Shown here one piece after another: positions 1-9,007 of a DNA stretch of 64,000 bases. Numbering within the stretch: position 1 is the stretch's first letter; the number at the start of each line of letters is the position of its first letter. The DNA is from Actinopolyspora erythraea (lineage in GTDB: Bacteria; Actinomycetota; Actinomycetes; Mycobacteriales; Pseudonocardiaceae). Below the pieces are notes generated by a model. That model was not told the origin of the DNA, made no database searches, and saw only the letters and a program-made list of their open reading frames with translations. Position numbers and translations under genes: made by a program. The stretch covers positions 930,001 to 994,000 of the forward strand of contig NZ_CP022752.1 in NCBI RefSeq assembly GCF_002263515.1, given 5' to 3'.

Positions 1-299
1 TCGGCTGTGACCTCGGCGGCGCCGACCACCTCGTTGTCCTCGGTACGGCCTTCGACCCCCGCGTTGTTGACCAGCACGTCCAGTCCGCCCTCGGCCGCCA
101 CGGTCCTGGCCGCGGCGGCCACGGACGCGTCGTCGGTGACGTCGAGGGCAAGCGGGCGCGCTCCCAGCCGTTCGGCGGCCAGGCGTCCGCGCTCCGGGTC
201 CCTGCTTCCCAGGTGGACGGTGTGGCCCGCCTCGACGAGCCGCCGGGCGGTCTCGAAACCGAGCCCCTTGTTCGCCCCCGTGATCAGAGTCGTCGTCAT
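1..299 (-). CDS. Short-chain dehydrogenase/reductase, N-terminal part (runs off the window)
   Basis: The reading frame begins with ATG at 299-297 and is open to the window edge, giving about 99 residues. The N-terminus starts MTTTLITGANKGLGFETA, the classical SDR cofactor motif TGxxxGxG. The conserved NNAG motif lies near residue 83. These are hallmarks of NAD(P)-dependent Rossmann-fold oxidoreductases of the classical SDR type. The catalytic Tyr-xxx-Lys region lies outside the window, so the substrate cannot be inferred. It is transcribed in the same direction as the site-2-protease-like gene, with a 136-bp gap. Family confidence is high; specificity is unknown. Confidence 0.9.
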   Translation of the reverse strand, partial: MTTTLITGANKGLGFETARRLVEAGHTVHLGSRDPERGRLAAERLGARPLALDVTDDASVAAAARTVAAEGGLDVLVNNAGVEGRTEDNEVVGAAEVTA

Positions 300-435
300 G
301 GGACCAGCTTCCGCGCGCAGGGTGCGGCCCGCCAGGGGGTCGGTGCTCCCGGACCGCTTACGGGGGCGGCCCGGTCGGAGCGAGCTCGTCGGGTCCGGCC
401 CGGCGGGACCGAGGACGAGTCCGCACCCGGCGGGA

Positions 436-1227
436 TCACTCCCAGAACCGGAAGTACAGGTTGCCGTACGTGTAGAGCCGGGTGTCGCCGCCGACCGCGT
501 TGAACAGCGCCTCGGCCCCGCTGAAGAAGACGTAGCTCGCGCCGGGGATTACGAACAGGACCAGCACGATGCCCAGCGGCGCCCAGGGGCGGGCCTGCTC
601 GCCGAAGTGCCGGGCCTTGGGCGAGAGCCAGGGCTCGATGGCGCCGTAACCGTCCAGGCCGGGAATCGGCAGGATGTTGAGCACGAAGGCGATCACCTGC
701 AGGAAGGCCAGGTAGGACAGCCCGGCTGCCAGCCCGAGCGGCATCTCGATCGTGGCCACCGAGGCGGTCAGCCCGATCCCCAGCAGCAGGTTCATCGCCG
801 GTCCGGCCAGCGAGACCTTCGCCTCGTCCTGTTTGGAGCGCAGCGCGGCGTGGTTGATCCACACCGCCCCGCCCGGCAGCGGGATGCCGCCGATGAGCAC
901 GAACAGGATCGGCAGCAGCAGGCTGAGCACCGGATCGGTGTAGTGCCTCGGTTCGAGGGTGAGGTAGCCCTTCGCCCGTACCTCGCGGTCACCGCCGCGC
1001 AGCGCGGCGACCGCGTGCCCGAACTCGTGCAGGCACAGCGAGGTGGCCCAGCCGCCGAGCACGATCAGTACGACTCCGGTGATGACCAGCACCCGGTTGT
1101 CCAGTGTGGCCAGCACGCCGCCGAGGACCGTGGCGCCGAGCAGGGCCAGGAACAGTGGGCTGATGCGCGTCGCGGTGTTTCTCACTCCTCCAGTCTCCCC
1201 GCCGCTCGCCGGGCGCCGTCGCCGCAT
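436..1227 (-). CDS. Site-2 protease-like M50 family membrane metallopeptidase
   Basis: This 263-aa polytopic protein carries an intramembrane zinc-protease motif, HEFGH, at about residue 67. A second conserved segment near residue 190, ILPIPGLDGYGA, matches the NPDG-like region that supplies the third zinc ligand in M50/S2P enzymes. Several hydrophobic segments fit an integral membrane enzyme of the short, PDZ-less S2P class. Such proteases cleave transmembrane or signal-peptide segments, but no substrate is suggested by the neighbours. The longest frame begins at 1227; a GTG at 1185 (VRNTATRISP) is an equally plausible start. It is divergent from whiB2. Confidence 0.85.
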   Translation of the reverse strand: MRRRRPASGGETGGVRNTATRISPLFLALLGATVLGGVLATLDNRVLVITGVVLIVLGGWATSLCLHEFGHAVAALRGGDREVRAKGYLTLEPRHYTDPVLSLLLPILFVLIGGIPLPGGAVWINHAALRSKQDEAKVSLAGPAMNLLLGIGLTASVATIEMPLGLAAGLSYLAFLQVIAFVLNILPIPGLDGYGAIEPWLSPKARHFGEQARPWAPLGIVLVLFVIPGASYVFFSGAEALFNAVGGDTRLYTYGNLYFRFWE

Positions 1228-1636
1228 CGGTGGTATTCCTAGATCCGGGATCTTGAGCAGGCCGAACGGAGTATCCCCATGGGTCTTTTCCGGTTACCCC
1301 AATGTGCTCCTTCGGTAGGTGGAACCGTCCCTCCACGGGATGGCCTCCGCTTGACCGTGGCGGGCTACACAGGTGTAATCACATTGGTGTTATTTACCGC
1401 CGGAAAGATTGATCGGTTTACTACTCGGTGGGACGGGGAAATCGATCACCTGAACGGTGGTGCCGGGTGACGGGAGGCCCGGTAAGCGCACGGTCGGGTG
1501 AGCCGCGATGGCGTGATCGCGTTTTTCGCCCGGCGGCCGGAGTTCCGGCCACGTCGAACCGGTGATCCGGTTCCTCACGTCCCGCGTGTCCTGGGGAGGG
1601 CCGCGGGTACGGAAAAATTTAACGGGGGAGGTTCAA
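1186..1636. other. Intergenic region upstream of whiB2
   Basis: About 400-450 bases separate the divergent S2P-like gene and whiB2. It holds the strong promoter candidate listed separately and a leader of about 250 nt that ends in the GGGGGAGG ribosome-binding site before whiB2. No convincing protein-coding gene is seen in it. Confidence 0.7.
1351..1379 (+). promoter_or_regulatory. Near-consensus promoter for whiB2
   Basis: TTGACC at 1351-1356 and TGTAAT at 1374-1379 are separated by exactly 17 bp. Each hexamer matches the vegetative consensus at five of six positions, which is unusually good for a GC-rich genome. A direct repeat, GGTGTAAT (1372-1379) and GGTGTTAT (1386-1393), overlaps the -10 and the likely start site and could be a regulator site. 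The predicted transcript has a leader of roughly 250 nt before the whiB2 ATG. Confidence 0.65.
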
Positions 1637-1948
1637 ATGTTGCGGACCGAGCGGGAAGGTCTGTCGGCGGGGGATGACGCTCGCGTCGGCGAGCTCGACA
1701 TTCTGGCCGGACTGATCGACTCGGAAGAAGATCAGGACTGGCAGGAGCGCGCGCTGTGCGCGCAGACCGATCCGGAGGCGTTCTTTCCCGAAAAGGGCGG
1801 TTCCACTCGCGAGGCGAAACGTATTTGCGCCGGATGCGAAGTGCGTTCGGAATGCCTCGAATACGCCCTGGAGCACGACGAGAGGTTCGGCATCTGGGGA
1901 GGGCTTTCCGAGCGGGAGCGGCGCAGGCTCAAACGTCAGGCCAGTTGA
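1637..1948 (+). CDS. whiB2: WhiB2/WhmD-type Fe-S transcriptional regulator
   Basis: This 103-aa protein has the four cluster-binding cysteines of Wbl proteins at positions 41, 64, 67 and 73, arranged as C-x22-C-x2-C-x5-C. They are followed by the GIWGG turn near residue 87 and a basic C-terminal tail (ERRRLKR) that contacts DNA. WhiB2 (WhmD in mycobacteria, WhiB in Streptomyces) is a [4Fe-4S] regulator required for septation or sporulation, acting with WhiA or a sigma factor. The assignment rests on the acidic N-terminal extension and on position upstream of the DUF3499/manB/manA cluster, as in M. tuberculosis Rv3260c. The ATG at 1637 follows a GGGGGAGG ribosome-binding site. Confidence 0.93.
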   Translation: MLRTEREGLSAGDDARVGELDILAGLIDSEEDQDWQERALCAQTDPEAFFPEKGGSTREAKRICAGCEVRSECLEYALEHDERFGIWGGLSERERRRLKRQAS

Positions 1949-2309
1949 CCGGGCAGCTTCGTCCGGCTCGCCGAAGGGATCGATCGGTGCGAGCTCCCTC
2001 CGGCTCGTGAGCCGGTGCCCGACACCGGGTGGAACCACGCCACGTCGGGGCCGTCCTGGCGGCAGCGCGCTCGGGGAGTCCGCGGTGCCGCCGGTCCACC
2101 GGTAGCTCGACTGGTTGTTCGGCGTCCTCGCGCGGAGGAACACCACCGTCCGGTGAGCGGACACCGACATTCGGTGCTCGAGCCGTCGGGCGCCTCACTC
2201 CACGGGTGGAGGCAACGAACTCCTACCGTTCGGTAGCAGCGTGTCCCCGAACGCGTGCTCGTCCATTACTGTCGTGCGGTGATCGGACCACGGCACGCGG
2301 GAGGAGACG
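1949..2309. other. Intergenic region between whiB2 and the glycosyltransferase gene
   Basis: About 360 bases without a convincing gene. It ends with the strong ribosome-binding site GGAGGAG at about 2300 that serves the GTG start at 2310. In M. tuberculosis the F420 genes fbiA and fbiB lie beside whiB2; nothing resembling them is present here. Confidence 0.55.
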
Positions 2310-5300
2310 GTGGCCGGATTACGTCCCACCGCGGACACGAGCGGTGATCCCCGCACGAGCACCGCACCGGTGCTGGCGGTGCTGGTGTGTCGCCGGGGTG
2401 CGGAGCGGTTGCCGGACGTGCTGGCGGCGCTGCGGCGGCTGACGGTACGACCCCGGCACTTCCTGGCGGTGGACGTCGGCACGACCGACGACACCGCCGA
2501 GCTGCTCGCGGCGGAGGCGGAACCCGGGCGGTCGGGAGCGCTGGACGGGGTGCTCACCCTCGAAAGCGACAGCGGTTTCGGCGCGGCCGTGGACCGGGCG
2601 GTGCGGCACGCCGAACAGCGTTGGGGCGACCCCGGCGGCTGGTTGTGGCTGTTGCACGACGACGCGGCCCCGGAACCCGACTGCCTGGAGACACTGCTCC
2701 GGGTGGCCGAGGGCGACCCCTCGGCGGCCGTGCTCGGCCCGTTGGGGCTGGGCTGGGACGATCCGCGGCTGGTCACCGACGCGGGGCTGTCCATGGACAC
2801 CTCGGGCCGGGTCCGCACCGGCCCCCGCACGCCCGGCCTGGATCCGGCGCTCGGCGCCGGACGGGTCGATCCCGACTCGGCGTTGCAGGTCTCCGAAGTG
2901 CTGGCGGTCTCCTCGGCGTGCGCGCTCGTACGGCGGGAGGTGTTCGACGAGCTCGACGGCTTCGACGAGCGGCTGCCGGTCTCCTGTGCGGAAGTCGACC
3001 TCGGGTGGCGGGTCAACGCCACCGGCCGCCTCGTGCTCTGCGTCCCCGGCGCCCGCATGCGACACGCGAGCTCCTCGCACGGCGGCGAACGCGGCCCCGC
3101 CACGTCGGGTGGGCGACTCACTGTGGCGGCGGCGACCGCACGTCGTCGCGGCGAGGTGCGGACCTACCTGGCCAACGTCGGGCAGCGGGCCTACCGGCTC
3201 GGAGTGCCGCGCCTGCTGCTGCTCGCGCTGCCGCGCGCCCTGCTCCTGCTCGTGACGGGCCGACCACCGGAGGCGCTCGCCGAGCTTCGGATGGGAGCCG
3301 GGCTGCTGACCGGGCGGCTGGACCTTCGCGCCGCCCGGTGCTCCCACGGCAGGGACCCCGCGTCGAGCAACGGGGTGCTCGGGCTGCTGACCGGGCGTCG
3401 GGCCCGGATACGCGACGCCGTGCTGACCGGATACGCCAGGATGGTTCGCGACCGGGTGCGGCACGACGCCCTGGTCGGGCGGGAGTCGCCGAGCGCGGTC
3501 CCGACCGGCCTCCCCCGACGGGCCGAGCCCGTCAGGCACGGACCGGACGCGCTGCCGGACGGGGCGCTGGGCTCGGGGGGCGGGCGCAGGCGCTCCGCGA
3601 CTGGGCTGCGCAGACCCAGTGATCCGGTGGTGGTCCCGGTTCCCGACCCCGCCGGCGGCGACTCCGGGGACGAGGGCGAGACCTCGCCCCGCCCGACTCC
3701 CGCGCCCCGCGCCGGCGGGACGGGGACTCCGAGCCTTTCCGACGAGCTGGTGTTCGTGCCGGTGGACCGGCGACGGGTGCTCCGCGAACTGCTGCTGAAC
3801 CCGCCCGTGGTGCTGCTGGTCGGGCTCACGCTGTTCGCGCTGCTCGCGCACGGGCTGTTCGCCGAGACCTCCCGGCTGACCACCGAGTTGCACGGCGGCA
3901 GGCTGCTGCCCGCCGCCGACCTCGAAGGGGTGTGGTCGAGCTACCTCACCGCGTGGCACCCGTTCCACGGGGGAACCGGCGCACCCGCCCCACCGACACT
4001 GCTGGTGCTGGGACTGGCGGGTGGGCCGCTGGCACCGCTCGGCGGGCCGTCAGCCGTGGTCGCGCTGGTGCTGCTGGCGCAGCTGCCCATGGCGGGGCTG
4101 GCGGCCTACCTGGCCAGCCGCCCGATCCCGGTTTCCCGCACCTGGCGGGCCTCGGCCGCGGCGGTCTACGCGCTGCTGCCGCTCGGCATGGCCGGAGCCG
4201 TGCAGGGACGCCTCGACACGGTGGTGGCGCACGTGCTGCTCCCGCCCCTGCTGGCGGGCGTCGCCGGGTTGCTGGGGCTGGCCCCGAGCCGCGTGGCCGG
4301 GCGCCCGAACTGGCTGGGAACCGCCTGCCGCACCGCTCTCGGCGCGGCGGTGCTCGCCGCCTTCGCCCCCGGGACGTACGTGCTGCTGGTGCTGCTGGCG
4401 GTGGTGGGGTTCCTCTGCCCGCCCGCCGTTCCGGCCGGAGGGGTGCGCAGACTGGCCGGGCTGGCCTCCTTCGTGCTGCTGCCGCTCGCCTGCCTGCTGC
4501 CCTGGCCCGCCGTCGTGCTGCGCCACCCGAGATCCTCTGGCACGCCCCGGGGGCGCGGGTGACCGAGGAGGTCGCGGGGCTCTCCCGCTGGCCCTGAACC
4601 CCGGGGTTCTGCGTGGGGCTGGACGGCCGTGCTGCTGCCGCTCTGCGCGGTGGTGCTGTTAGTGCTCCGGAAGCCCGGCCGTGCCGCGTTGCCCGGAGTG
4701 GTGGTCGCCCTCGTCGGGTGGGGAGCGGCCCTGTCCGTCTCGGGACGGCTCTGCCGCCCCTGCTCGGCGGCGCCCCAGCGTCGGGTGGGCCGGGGGGCCG
4801 CTGCTGCTGACCGCGTGCGGGCTGCTCTGGGTCGTGCTGGTGAGCCTCGCCGGGCCGGGGAGGTGGTCGCTCCGCGTGCCCGCCCCGCGACGGCTGCTCG
4901 GGGGTGTCGCCCTCGTGGCGCTGCTGCCGCTGGTGGTCGGAACGTTGTTCACGGCGCGCTCCGGTCCACTGCGCCCGGTGCCCGACGCTCCGGCGCCAGC
5001 CGGGGACATCGGTTACTGGCTGAAGCTGCGGCCCGACTCCGGGGTGCCGCGACTCACGCCTGAACGGCGTGCGCACCTCGGGAGCGCCTCCCTGCCCCCG
5101 GCCCCCGGTGCTCTCGCCGCGCTGTCGGAGATCCAGGCGGACTTGCTCTCGGGGGAGTCGCGACGGGTCCGCTCCGGTGTGGCGGGCGCCGCCTCCAGGG
5201 GGGCGGGCCGCATCGTGGTTCCCGGCGCGAGCCGTTCGGCGAGGTTCGCGGAGTCGGCAGGGGAGACCGTCGCGGTGGCCGGGGAGTCCCGGCACGGTGG

Positions 5301-5724
5301 AAAGGTGTTCCGGGTCCGGCTCCCGCACACGCCGGTCACACTGCTGGGGCCCGCGCTGGCCCGGAACGCGCGCGAGGACGTCTCGCCGCGCCCGAGGGCC
5401 CGGCCGATCGGGATATCGACCCGATTGCCGCACGTGACGATTCGGGTCTCCAGGGGTGGTCCCGGCAGGGTGCTGCTGCTCGCCGCCCAGCGCGAGCCCG
5501 GCTGGTGGGCACGCATCGACGGGGAGAGCGTCGGTCTGGCCACCGGCTGGGGCGAGCAGGTGGCCGTGCCGCTGCCGGAGACGGCATCACAGGTGCGGAT
5601 CGGTTTCACCGCCGTTCCGCGCACGAGCCTGCTCGCCCTGCAGGCGGCCGCGATCCTGTTCACGCTGATCGGGGCCTTCCCGGGGCGGGGGCGTCGTCGG
5701 CGGGACGATTCCACGCAACGCTGA
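2310..5724 (+). pseudogene. Large GT2 glycosyltransferase with polytopic membrane domain, interrupted by three apparent frameshifts
   Basis: The first 750 residues read from GTG 2310 and contain a family-2 glycosyltransferase domain (residues about 20-330) with a DxD-like LHDDAAP at about 114. A linker and a membrane domain of many hydrophobic segments follow. The frame stops at 4562, but homologous-looking sequence continues in other frames. Near 4526-4531 it moves to the frame reading EILWHAPGARVTEEVAG. Near 4590 it returns to the first frame (WTAVLLPLCAVVLLVL). Near 4755-4780 it moves to a third frame that reads to the stop at 5724. Restored, the protein would be about 1,138 aa. The family probably transfers a sugar to a lipid-linked or wall polymer, fitting the nearby mannose-activation genes. 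Three indels in about 250 bp mean either decay or sequence error; the GT2 domain itself is intact. Confidence 0.75.
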
Positions 5725-5748
5725 GACGGCGTCGCCCCCGCGCGGTGT

Positions 5749-5766
5749 CGATTTCTCGCGAAATCG
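5749..5766. repeat. Dispersed hairpin repeat, copy A
   Basis: CGATTTC-TCGC-GAAATCG forms a perfect 7-bp inverted repeat around a 4-nt loop, flanked by GCGCGG and CCGCGC. It lies between the converging 3' ends of the glycosyltransferase gene and the metallopeptidase-like gene. The same sequence recurs at 13517-13546 and 42661-42683. It may act as a bidirectional terminator or be a REP-like mobile palindrome. Confidence 0.7.
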
Positions 5767-5859
5767 CCGCGCACCTGGGTTCGCGACGGTGCCGAAACCC
5801 GACCACTCCCGCAGTCGGCACCGCCCCGGCCAAGCCGAGGCGATACAGCCACAATCAGC

Positions 5860-6330
5860 TCAGTTGCCGTCGATCACGCCGGGATCGAGCCCGAGGTAGC
5901 TGGCGATCTGCTCCACCAGCACGTCGTGCAGCAGGTCAGCCAGATCCGTGCCGTTGCGGGCGCGAGCCTCCAGCGGACGCCGGTACAGCACGATCCGCGC
6001 CCGGGTGGGCTCGCCGCGGCGGTCCACGTTCGCCGGTACGAGCCGGGCCAGCGGCACGTTGGAGTCCACGACCATGTCGTCGCCCCAGACCACGGTCTCC
6101 GGTGACGTCACGTCGACCTCCGGGACCTCGTCCACGGCCACGTCGAGCTGGGTGAGCTCGGTGTGCCACCGTTGCTCGATCGGTTCGAGGGCCTCCAGTA
6201 CCAGCGCGTCGAACCGCTGGGAACGACTCCGCGCGGCCGGTACCGAGGACGGGTAGAGCGGGCCGCGCATACCGCGGCCACGTCGGTCCCGTCGCTTCCC
6301 GGTTCGCTGTCGAGCCTGCCGTGTGGTCAC
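5860..6330 (-). CDS. Metallopeptidase-like protein, Rv3259-type, without an intact HExxH
   Basis: From GTG 6330 the product is 156 aa; the frame is open further to 6381. It begins with a basic segment and MRGPLYPSS. The C-terminal helix reads HDVLVEQIASYLGLDP, where true zincins of the related minimal metallopeptidase family have HExxHxxG. Here Asp follows the first His and Glu occupies the second His position, so zinc hydrolysis is doubtful. The position next to DUF3499 and manB matches Rv3259 of M. tuberculosis, a conserved protein of unknown function. It converges on the glycosyltransferase gene and is divergent from DUF3499. Confidence 0.75.
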   Translation of the reverse strand: MTTRQARQRTGKRRDRRGRGMRGPLYPSSVPAARSRSQRFDALVLEALEPIEQRWHTELTQLDVAVDEVPEVDVTSPETVVWGDDMVVDSNVPLARLVPANVDRRGEPTRARIVLYRRPLEARARNGTDLADLLHDVLVEQIASYLGLDPGVIDGN

Positions 6331-6585
6331 CACTCGGTGAGGATACTCCGTGGCGAGCGGACTACGGAATCGAGTCCGCACCGGCGACTACGTGACGTGT
6401 TCGTGCGATACGTTCCGGACACCGCCCGCTCACCGTTTCGCGGGAGTGTGCAACTTCACCAAGATGATGATCAACGCAGCGCACGGTGCCTTCTTCTCGC
6501 GGTGAGCTCTCGAAGGCAATTCCCTTATCGGGTTATTCCGGCCGTTTTTCCGCGTGCCGTCGGGTGCGGGCGTGACAAGGGCGCT

Positions 6586-6954
6586 ATGGTGCCAGGCGTG
6601 CGGAGCGTGAGGCGTTGCTCTCGAACCGGGTGCACCGAGCCGGCGGTAGCGACGCTGACCTATGCCTATGCGGATTCGACCGCCGTGGTCGGGCCGCTGG
6701 CGACCTATGCCGAACCCCACAGCTACGACCTCTGCGAAGAGCACGCGTTGCGGTTGACCGTCCCGAAGGGGTGGCACGTCGTGCGCCACGAGGGCGAGTT
6801 CGCGGCTGACCAGCCCTCCGAGGACGACCTCACCGCGCTGGCCGAGGCCGTTCGGGAGGCCGGGCGCTCCGACCCCGGTGACTCGGCGGGGCTCCACGGG
6901 GGCGGCAGCAGGCGTGGCCACCTGCGCGCGCTGCCCGATCCCGGTCAGGAGTAG
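6586..6954 (+). CDS. DUF3499 family zinc-ribbon-like protein (Rv3258c homologue)
   Basis: The 122-aa product opens with VRRCSRTGCTEPAVATLTYAYADS, and a second cysteine-bearing motif DLCEEHA lies at about residue 50. The two CxxxxC / CxxH-like groups suggest a small treble-clef or zinc-binding fold. The family is restricted to Actinobacteria and always sits beside manB; its role is unknown. The ATG at 6586 follows AAGGG with good spacing; a GTG at 6598 would also match homologues. The C-terminal 40 residues are polar and poorly conserved in character. Confidence 0.85.
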   Translation: MVPGVRSVRRCSRTGCTEPAVATLTYAYADSTAVVGPLATYAEPHSYDLCEEHALRLTVPKGWHVVRHEGEFAADQPSEDDLTALAEAVREAGRSDPGDSAGLHGGGSRRGHLRALPDPGQE

Positions 6955-7311
6955 CTTTTCCTGTCCCGGCCCGTCCCCGGGACCACTTGGCTGGTTGGTC
7001 CGGCTGGTTGATCACCGCACCGGCGATTGGGCCGGTGTCCGGCGGCCCGCCGGGAAACCTGGACAGCGACCGAGCCACCCGCCCCGCCGCTGTGTGACGC
7101 ATCCGACTCGGCCACGGTGGTCCGGCCCCGGGACGCGGGGCTCGGACGGCTCCGAGGAGGTCGCCGTCGGTGCTCAGGTGCCGCGAAGAACACCGCCGTA
7201 CCCGCTCCGCGGGAACGCTCGATGGCCATCCGGCGGACACCACGACCCGGCCGGTCGCGGGTAAGCTGCGGCACGCAGGCAAGGATGCCGTCATTACGGG
7301 GAGAGTGCAGC
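6955..7311. other. Intergenic region upstream of manB
   Basis: 357 bases without a credible coding sequence; long frames here are GC-bias shadows of manB. A GGGGAGAG sequence at about 7300 provides the ribosome-binding site for the GTG at 7312. No promoter of good consensus was recognised. Confidence 0.5.
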
Positions 7312-8661
7312 GTGCGGGACCTGTCGGGGATCGTCAAGGCGTATGACATCCGGGGTTTGGTGGGCGACGAACTGGACGCGGAGCTGGCCCGCGAGGTCGG
7401 CGCCGCGTTCACCAGACTGGTCGGTGGCCCCGCGGTGGTGGTGGGACACGACATGCGGGATTCCTCCCCAGAACTGGCGGCCGCGTTCTCCGAGGGAGTG
7501 ACGGGCCAGGGGATCGATGTGGTCCACATCGGGCTGGCCAGCACCGACATGCTCTACTTCGCCTCCGGACACCTCGACCTTCCCGGGGCGATGTTCACCG
7601 CCAGCCACAACCCGCCGCAGTACAACGGGATCAAGCTGTGCCGCGCCGGTGCGGCTCCGGTGGGGCAGGACAGCGGGCTTTCCGAGATCAAGGAGCTGGT
7701 GGGGCACGGCGTGCCCGAGTTCCTCGGGGCGCAGGGCGCGGTCACCGAGCGCGACATGCTCGGCGAGTACGCGAGCTTTCTGCGCGGTCTGGTGGACCTG
7801 ACCTCGACACGGCCGCTGAAGATCGTCGTCGACGCGGGCAACGGTATGGCCGGGCACACCGTGCCCAGCGTTTTCGAGGGCCTTCCCTTCGAGGTCGTCG
7901 ACATGTACTTCGAACTCGACGGCACGTTCCCCAACCACGAGGCCAACCCGCTGGAACCCGCCAACCTCGTGGACCTGCAGGCCAAGGTCCGCGAGGTGGG
8001 AGCCGACGTGGGGCTCGCCTTCGACGGCGACGCCGACCGCTGCTTCGTGATCGACGCCGCGGGTGATCCGGTGTCCCCCAGCGCGATCACCGCTCTGGTG
8101 GCGGCCAGGGAGCTCGCCAAGGAGCCCGGCGCCTCCGTCATCCACAACCTGATCACCTCGAAGGCCGTGCCCGAGATAGTCAGCGAGCACGGTGGCAAGC
8201 CCGTCCGCACCAGGGTCGGCCACTCCTTCATCAAGCAGACCATGGCCGAGACCGGGGCCATCTTCGGTGGTGAGCACTCCGCGCACTACTACTTCCGCGA
8301 CTTCTGGCGCGCCGATTCGGGGATGCTCGCGGCGTTGCACGTGCTGGCCGCGCTGGGCGGCCAGTCGCGGCCCCTCGCGGAGCTGATGTCCGAGTACAGC
8401 CGTTACGCGGCCTCGGGTGAGGTCAACTCGACCGTGGACGACCCCTCGGCCCGGATGCGTGCCGCTGCCGACACGTTCCGCAACCGCAACGGTGCTCGTA
8501 TCGACGAACTCGACGGGCTTACCGTGGAGTTGTCGGACGGTTCGTGGTTCAATCTCCGCCCGTCCAACACCGAGCCGGTACTCCGGCTGAACGTGGAGGC
8601 ACCCGATGCCGGGGCCATGGCCGCGCTGCGGGACGAGGTGCTGGCGGTGGTGCGAGAGTAG
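7312..8661 (+). CDS. manB: Phosphomannomutase/phosphoglucomutase
   Basis: This 449-aa alpha-D-phosphohexomutase interconverts mannose-6-phosphate and mannose-1-phosphate, feeding GDP-mannose for lipoglycan and glycoprotein synthesis. The phosphoserine loop TASHNPPQYNGIK places the catalytic Ser at residue 98. The metal loop DGDADRC lies at about 240, the sugar-specificity loop GGEHSAHYYF at about 320, and the phosphate-binding RPSNTEP near 420. All four active-site loops of the family are intact and the length is normal. It starts at GTG 7312 and is followed by the Trm112-like gene, the SIS-domain gene and manA, the same order as Rv3257c-Rv3255c. Confidence 0.95.
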   Translation: MRDLSGIVKAYDIRGLVGDELDAELAREVGAAFTRLVGGPAVVVGHDMRDSSPELAAAFSEGVTGQGIDVVHIGLASTDMLYFASGHLDLPGAMFTASHNPPQYNGIKLCRAGAAPVGQDSGLSEIKELVGHGVPEFLGAQGAVTERDMLGEYASFLRGLVDLTSTRPLKIVVDAGNGMAGHTVPSVFEGLPFEVVDMYFELDGTFPNHEANPLEPANLVDLQAKVREVGADVGLAFDGDADRCFVIDAAGDPVSPSAITALVAARELAKEPGASVIHNLITSKAVPEIVSEHGGKPVRTRVGHSFIKQTMAETGAIFGGEHSAHYYFRDFWRADSGMLAALHVLAALGGQSRPLAELMSEYSRYAASGEVNSTVDDPSARMRAAADTFRNRNGARIDELDGLTVELSDGSWFNLRPSNTEPVLRLNVEAPDAGAMAALRDEVLAVVRE

Positions 8662-8779
8662 TCGTGCCGTGGTCGTGCCCGCCCCGGACCGCTCCGCCGA
8701 GTCCCGTCCGGGGCGCCGTGGTGGCCGGTCGGCGCGGTGCCGTCCGGGCAGTGGTGCGGTGTGATCCCAGGGAGGAAGA

Positions 8780-9007
8780 GTGAGTGTCGCGATCGATCCC
8801 GAGCTGCGGGAGATCCTGGTGTGCCCCTGCCCGCGTAACGCGCCGCTGGAAGACGGTCTACCGGGTGATCCGGACGCCGAGTACCTGACCTGCGCCTCCT
8901 GTGGGCGGGGATTCCCCGTGCGGGACGGGATTCCCGTCCTCCTGCTGGAGGAAGCGGTCCCGGGGCCGGAAGTCGATCCCGCCCCCGACGAGTCAGGTGA
9001 GGGGTGA
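8780..9007 (+). CDS. Trm112/UPF0434 family small zinc-binding-type protein
   Basis: The 75-aa protein starts MSVAIDPELREILVCPCPRN, and a second pair LTCASCGRGFPVRDGIPVLL follows at about 37-56. This is the Trm112-like layout: two cysteine pairs and the closing DGIPVLL motif. In other organisms Trm112 is an activator subunit of methyltransferases; the bacterial role is not settled. The first pair here is CPCPRN instead of CPxC. Its GTG start follows AGGGAGGAAG. Its 3' end overlaps the next gene by 4 bp (GTGA), so the two are translationally coupled. Confidence 0.85.
   Translation: MSVAIDPELREILVCPCPRNAPLEDGLPGDPDAEYLTCASCGRGFPVRDGIPVLLLEEAVPGPEVDPAPDESGEG

Noticed and set aside
5860..5930. 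Calling the Rv3259-type gene an active zinc protease
   Set aside because: The HExxH motif is not intact (HDVLVEQ), so only the family relationship is claimed.
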